Shown here piece after piece: positions 6,973 to 9,221 of a stretch of DNA of 9,221 nt. Location of the stretch: NCBI GenBank assembly GCA_016292295.1, contig JADNEJ010000290.1, positions 1 through 9,221 of the forward strand, written 5' to 3'. The position numbers were made by a program, and so were the translations under genes. The DNA is from Candidatus Thiodictyon intracellulare (lineage in GTDB: Bacteria; Pseudomonadota; Gammaproteobacteria; Chromatiales; Chromatiaceae). Each line of letters starts with the position of its first letter. Within the stretch, counting starts at the first letter, position 1. The notes under the pieces are model-generated. The model saw only the letters and a list, made by a program, of their open reading frames with translations, did no database searches and was not told where the DNA came from.

Positions 6973-7464
6973 ATGATCAAGCTCACGACCAACTACGGCC
7001 TCATCCTGATCGAACTGGACCCCGAGCGGGCCCCGCTCACCTGCGCCAACTTCGAGCAGTATGTGCGCGACGCTCACTACGACGGCACCCTGTTCCACCG
7101 AGTGATTAACGGTTTCATGATCCAGGGCGGCGGGGTGACCGAGCACTTCCTCCCCAAACCCACCGGCGCCCCGATCCAGAACGAGGCCGCGAACGGGCTC
7201 AAGAACCTGGCCGGCACCATCGCCATGGCCCGCACCATGGACCCGCACTCGGCCAGTTCACAGTTCTTCATCAATGTCGCGGACAACGGCTTTCTGGACC
7301 ACCCGGGCCAGGACGGCTGGGGCTACTGCGTCTTTGGCCGGGTCGTCGATGGGATGGACACGGTCAACGCCATCAAGGCGGTCAAGACCGGCGGACACCA
7401 CGGCCACCAGGACGTACCCGAGGAGAACGTACTGATCGAGCGCGCCGAGGTCCTCGCCGCTTAG
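6973..7464 (+). CDS. ppiB: Peptidyl-prolyl cis-trans isomerase B (cytoplasmic cyclophilin)
   Basis: Cyclophilins speed cis-trans isomerisation of peptide bonds before proline. This 163-residue protein starts directly with the cyclophilin fold (MIKLTTNYG) and has no signal peptide, so it is the cytoplasmic PpiB type. The catalytic segment [14 protein letters not shown] (41-54) holds the active-site Arg43, Phe48 and Gln51. SQFFINV (96-102) and GWGYCVFG (115-122) are present. Its length and ending ([16 protein letters not shown]) match E. coli PpiB closely. GGAG five bases before the ATG supports the start. lpxH follows after 13 bases on the same strand, so the two are probably cotranscribed. 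Confidence 0.96.
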   Translation: MIKLTTNYGLILIELDPERAPLTCANFEQYVRDAHYDGTLFHRVINGFMIQGGGVTEHFLPKPTGAPIQNEAANGLKNLAGTIAMARTMDPHSASSQFFINVADNGFLDHPGQDGWGYCVFGRVVDGMDTVNAIKAVKTGGHHGHQDVPEENVLIERAEVLAA

Positions 7465-7477
7465 GCCGGGGCGCGGC

Positions 7478-8305
7478 ATGATCCTGACCCGCCGGGCCGA
7501 CGCGGCCGGACCGCCACCGCGCGACCCCGCGGGGGAGGTCGACCGCGGTGATACCCTGTTCATCTCCGACCTGCACCTGGCGCCGGGCCGCCCGGAAAGA
7601 ATCCGCCTGTTTCTGGACTTTCTGGGTGGCCGGGCACGCCGGGCGACGCGCCTCTACATCCTGGGCGACCTGTTCGACGCCTGGATTGGCGACGACGACA
7701 ACAGCGCGCCCTATACGCAGGTTCGGGCCGGATTGCGCGGCCTCACCAGTGCCGGCACCGCCTGCACCCTGCTGCTCGGCAACCGGGACTTTCTGGTCGG
7801 ACGCCAATTCTGCCGCGACACCGACTGTACACTCGGGCCGGACCCGGCCCTTACCAACGTCGGCGGCGTCCGGACCCTGCTGATGCACGGGGATCTCCTC
7901 TGCACCGCCGATCTGGACTATCTGCGCTTCCGGCGCCTGGTACGCAACCAACTGGTAAAGAAACTGTTTCTATGGAAGTCATTGGCAGCGCGCCGGGCCC
8001 TTGCCGAGGGTTACCGCCGCCAAAGCGGCGCGGCCAAGACCGACAAGACCGCGGCCATCATGGACGCCGATCCGGCTGCCGTGGCCGACTACCTCACCCG
8101 CTTCCGGGCCGTTCATTTGATCCACGGACACACCCACCGCCCGGCGGACCACACACTGACGCACCAGGGTCAGGCCGTCAGGCGCACCGTCCTGGCCGAA
8201 TGGCACGACGACCACGGTGAGGTCTTGGTCCATCGCGACGGCACCTGGAACCGGGAGACAATCTTGCCGAGCGGCGCCGAACAGCACTCCACTTCGCGCT
8301 CGTAA
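7478..8305 (+). CDS. lpxH: UDP-2,3-diacylglucosamine diphosphatase
   Basis: LpxH hydrolyses UDP-2,3-diacylglucosamine to lipid X plus UMP in lipid A synthesis, at the inner membrane's cytoplasmic face. The 275-residue protein carries all calcineurin-type metallophosphoesterase motifs: D31-L-H33, GDLFDAWIGDD (63-73), GNRDF (101-105, where Arg replaces the His of most relatives, as is normal in LpxH), HGD (137-139) and HGHTH (216-220). It is longer than the usual roughly 240 residues because about 22 Pro/Arg/Asp-rich residues precede the first beta strand. No ATG, GTG or TTG lies in frame between the ATG at 7478 and the first motif, so the extension is either real or begins at a nonstandard codon. 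The ribosome-binding site is weak. The position after ppiB matches E. coli gene order, and its presence implies a lipid A outer membrane. Confidence 0.95.
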   Translation: MILTRRADAAGPPPRDPAGEVDRGDTLFISDLHLAPGRPERIRLFLDFLGGRARRATRLYILGDLFDAWIGDDDNSAPYTQVRAGLRGLTSAGTACTLLLGNRDFLVGRQFCRDTDCTLGPDPALTNVGGVRTLLMHGDLLCTADLDYLRFRRLVRNQLVKKLFLWKSLAARRALAEGYRRQSGAAKTDKTAAIMDADPAAVADYLTRFRAVHLIHGHTHRPADHTLTHQGQAVRRTVLAEWHDDHGEVLVHRDGTWNRETILPSGAEQHSTSRS

Positions 8306-8389
8306 CTCTGCCGCGAGCCTGGGCAAGTATTACATAGCGCCATCCAGGTCTTCGCTGCAACAACCGATTTTTCATGTCCGCGAGGTCTG

Positions 8390-8423
8390 ACCCGGATTCC
8401 GCTGCGCTGTATCCGGGCTACGG
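8390..8423. repeat. REP-like palindromic element
   Basis: CCCGGAT (8391-8397) pairs exactly with ATCCGGG (8411-8417) around a 13-base loop. On the minus strand it begins GTAGCCCGGAT and ends AATCCGGG. To my knowledge this resembles the scattered extragenic palindromes of gammaproteobacteria. It lies between the convergent ends of lpxH and the desulfoferrodoxin-like gene, where it could act as a two-way transcription barrier. Confidence 0.6.
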
Positions 8424-8453
8424 CGGGGCGCGGCGAATACTCGCCCATGTGTC

Positions 8454-8909
8454 TCAGCGTGCCGGTGAGAGCCCGTCGCCCTCGACCATCACCCCCTCGA
8501 TCCAGGTGTCCTGCAGGTTGCAGATGCTCACCGCATAGACCGGACCGCGGTAACCAGCGGGCAGGACGTGGCGCGAGAACGGCTGGTCACGCTCCGGATT
8601 GAATGTCTTCTGACTCAGGAGCCGAAAGTGCCCGTCCAGGAGCTTGTGCTTCAGGATGTAACGCTTGAAGCCGTTCATCGGGTGGGGCGTGCGGATGCTG
8701 ACGGCGGTTATCGACCCGGGCGCCGCCTCGGTCTTGATCTCCGGCAGGTGCCGGTCGACCTCACTCGCCCACAGGCTCGGCTCGTCGCGGGTGAAAAAGA
8801 CGCTGCCCGCCATGGGCCCGCCGATCATCACCACCGATTGCGCGACGACTGGGAGGACTCGCGCCACGACGGCAAGCGCACCGAGCACAAGGATGGAACG
8901 ACGTTTCAC
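8454..8909 (-). CDS. Secreted desulfoferrodoxin/superoxide reductase-like protein
   Basis: Superoxide reductases reduce superoxide at an iron centre held by four His and one Cys. This 151-residue protein shows that domain's layout: DRHLPEI (H54), TPHPM (H76) and SICNLQDTW (C130, W136). Two iron-ligand histidines appear to be missing. The usual His-Ile segment after HPM reads KRYI (82-85), and the CNxH position reads C-N-L-Q133. Residues 1-23 look like a Sec signal peptide: KRR, a hydrophobic core, then VVA before Q24. Export would be unusual for a typical superoxide reductase. The GTG at 8907-8909 is chosen because TGAGG (8918-8922) sits eight bases upstream and the signal peptide then begins correctly. 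Upstream ATGs at 8930 and 8975 add residues ahead of the signal. It may have another electron-transfer or binding role. The family call is by motif and is moderately secure. Confidence 0.68.
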   Translation of the reverse strand: MKRRSILVLGALAVVARVLPVVAQSVVMIGGPMAGSVFFTRDEPSLWASEVDRHLPEIKTEAAPGSITAVSIRTPHPMNGFKRYILKHKLLDGHFRLLSQKTFNPERDQPFSRHVLPAGYRGPVYAVSICNLQDTWIEGVMVEGDGLSPAR

Positions 8910-8917
8910 GGGTGAAA

Positions 8918-8922
8918 CCTCA
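8918..8922 (-). promoter_or_regulatory. Ribosome-binding site deciding the GTG start of the secreted protein
   Basis: On the minus strand TGAGG (plus-strand 8918-8922) lies eight bases before the GTG at 8907-8909. Its TGA is also the stop of the open frame that enters from the right edge, as in a translationally coupled gene pair. Confidence 0.5.
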
Positions 8923-9221
8923 CAGGGCATCAGGATCCGCGGGTGGCACCACCGATGGGTCCGGCCGGTCATCAAGCCAGGCTAGGAACAGCTTATACCC
9001 CAACACCAGCACCACGGCACCATGTCCTTCCAGCAAGGCTGCATGAATTCCGAGCGCGGTTCCGGTAGCGTGTGAACCCCGCGTCCTTGGCGAAGGGAAA
9101 GCCCGACGTTGTCGCTGTTCGCTGTTCGCTGTGCGGGCGAGCTGCCAGGACCAAACTGGGATGAAATCTGCCTGCCCGCGCTCGCCCGCGACCCAGTGCC
9201 CCGACGCTGGTGGTCGGGACG
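8920..9221 (-). CDS. Possible partial gene entering from the right edge, with a membrane segment
   Basis: One minus-strand frame is open from the window edge to the TGA at 8920-8922, about 100 codons. Its last part looks protein-like: GAVVLVLGYKLFLAWLDD followed by a Pro/Asp-rich tail, a candidate membrane segment with a charged end. The stop overlaps the ribosome-binding site of the next gene, which favours a real coupled gene. The upstream half is Arg/Gln-rich, includes a 7-base tandem repeat and resembles nothing I know, and no start is visible. A short gene of about 31 codons starting at a GTG near 9015 after a GGAAGGA is an alternative. In a GC-rich genome an open frame of this length can be chance. 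Confidence 0.28.
   Translation of the reverse strand, partial: SRPPASGHWVAGERGQADFIPVWSWQLARTANSEQRQRRAFPSPRTRGSHATGTALGIHAALLEGHGAVVLVLGYKLFLAWLDDRPDPSVVPPADPDAL
9112..9132. repeat. Three tandem copies of TCGCTGT
   Basis: Bases 9112-9118, 9119-9125 and 9126-9132 are identical 7-mers, a small slippage-prone repeat. The total of 21 bases keeps any reading frame, but a change of one copy would shift it. Confidence 0.8.

Noticed and set aside
6748..7248. Upstream extension of the cysS frame
   Set aside because: It would overlap ppiB on the opposite strand, has no CysS similarity, and the ATG at 6747 gives the family's normal N-terminus and residue numbering.
7382..7951. 189-codon minus-strand open frame across ppiB and lpxH
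   Set aside because: It is antisense to two well-identified genes and has no family features.
9200..9218. Hairpin CCCGAC/GTCGGG as a terminator
   Set aside because: The stem is six bases with no T-run, at the window edge with unknown gene context; GC-rich dyads of this size are common here.

Overview
The right two thirds of the window reads as chromosome of a GC-rich gammaproteobacterium. cysS (minus strand) lies divergent to ppiB-lpxH (plus strand), the same order as in E. coli. The high GC, a REP-like palindrome and a secreted desulfoferrodoxin-type protein would fit a Chromatiales/purple-sulfur lineage, but that placement is a guess; gammaproteobacterium is well supported.

Layout. 1-109: end of a decayed plus-strand transposase (IS630-like by eye), with an in-frame TAG. 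110-338: non-coding, AT-richer, with a tandem 14-mer and two hairpins. 339-5146: a minus-strand cluster read from right to left. Its order is a three-domain protein (HAD phosphatase plus two divergent imidazoleglycerol-phosphate dehydratase-like domains), a HisC-family aminotransferase broken by a one-base frameshift, a small helical-repeat gene with two in-frame TGA codons, and a HisD-family dehydrogenase whose start overlaps the preceding stop (ATGA). 5147-5352: leader with a possible promoter and a perfect inverted repeat, then GC-rich sequence behind cysS. 5353-6747: cysS. 6973-8305: ppiB and lpxH. 8391-8423: REP-like hairpin. 8454-8909: minus-strand secreted superoxide-reductase-like protein lacking some iron ligands. 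8920-9221: weak open frame running off the edge.

The island (339-5146) is the part worth attention. It holds homologues of the last four steps of histidine synthesis: dehydratase, aminotransferase, phosphatase and dehydrogenase. Each is divergent, and the order is the reverse of the usual hisD-hisC-hisB. The phosphatase is a beta-phosphoglucomutase-type HAD and not the HisB-N type. The dehydratase is duplicated within one chain, and the two copies have lost different halves of the metal-binding residues. HisD has changes at two of the four zinc-ligand positions. The simplest reading is a horizontally acquired, rewired histidine-tail pathway acting on another substrate, now partly decaying: two of its four genes carry disabling lesions and it sits next to a dead transposase. 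Single 60-base lines counted by hand gave about 57-58% GC in the island, about 67% in cysS and lpxH, and about 47% in the left flank.
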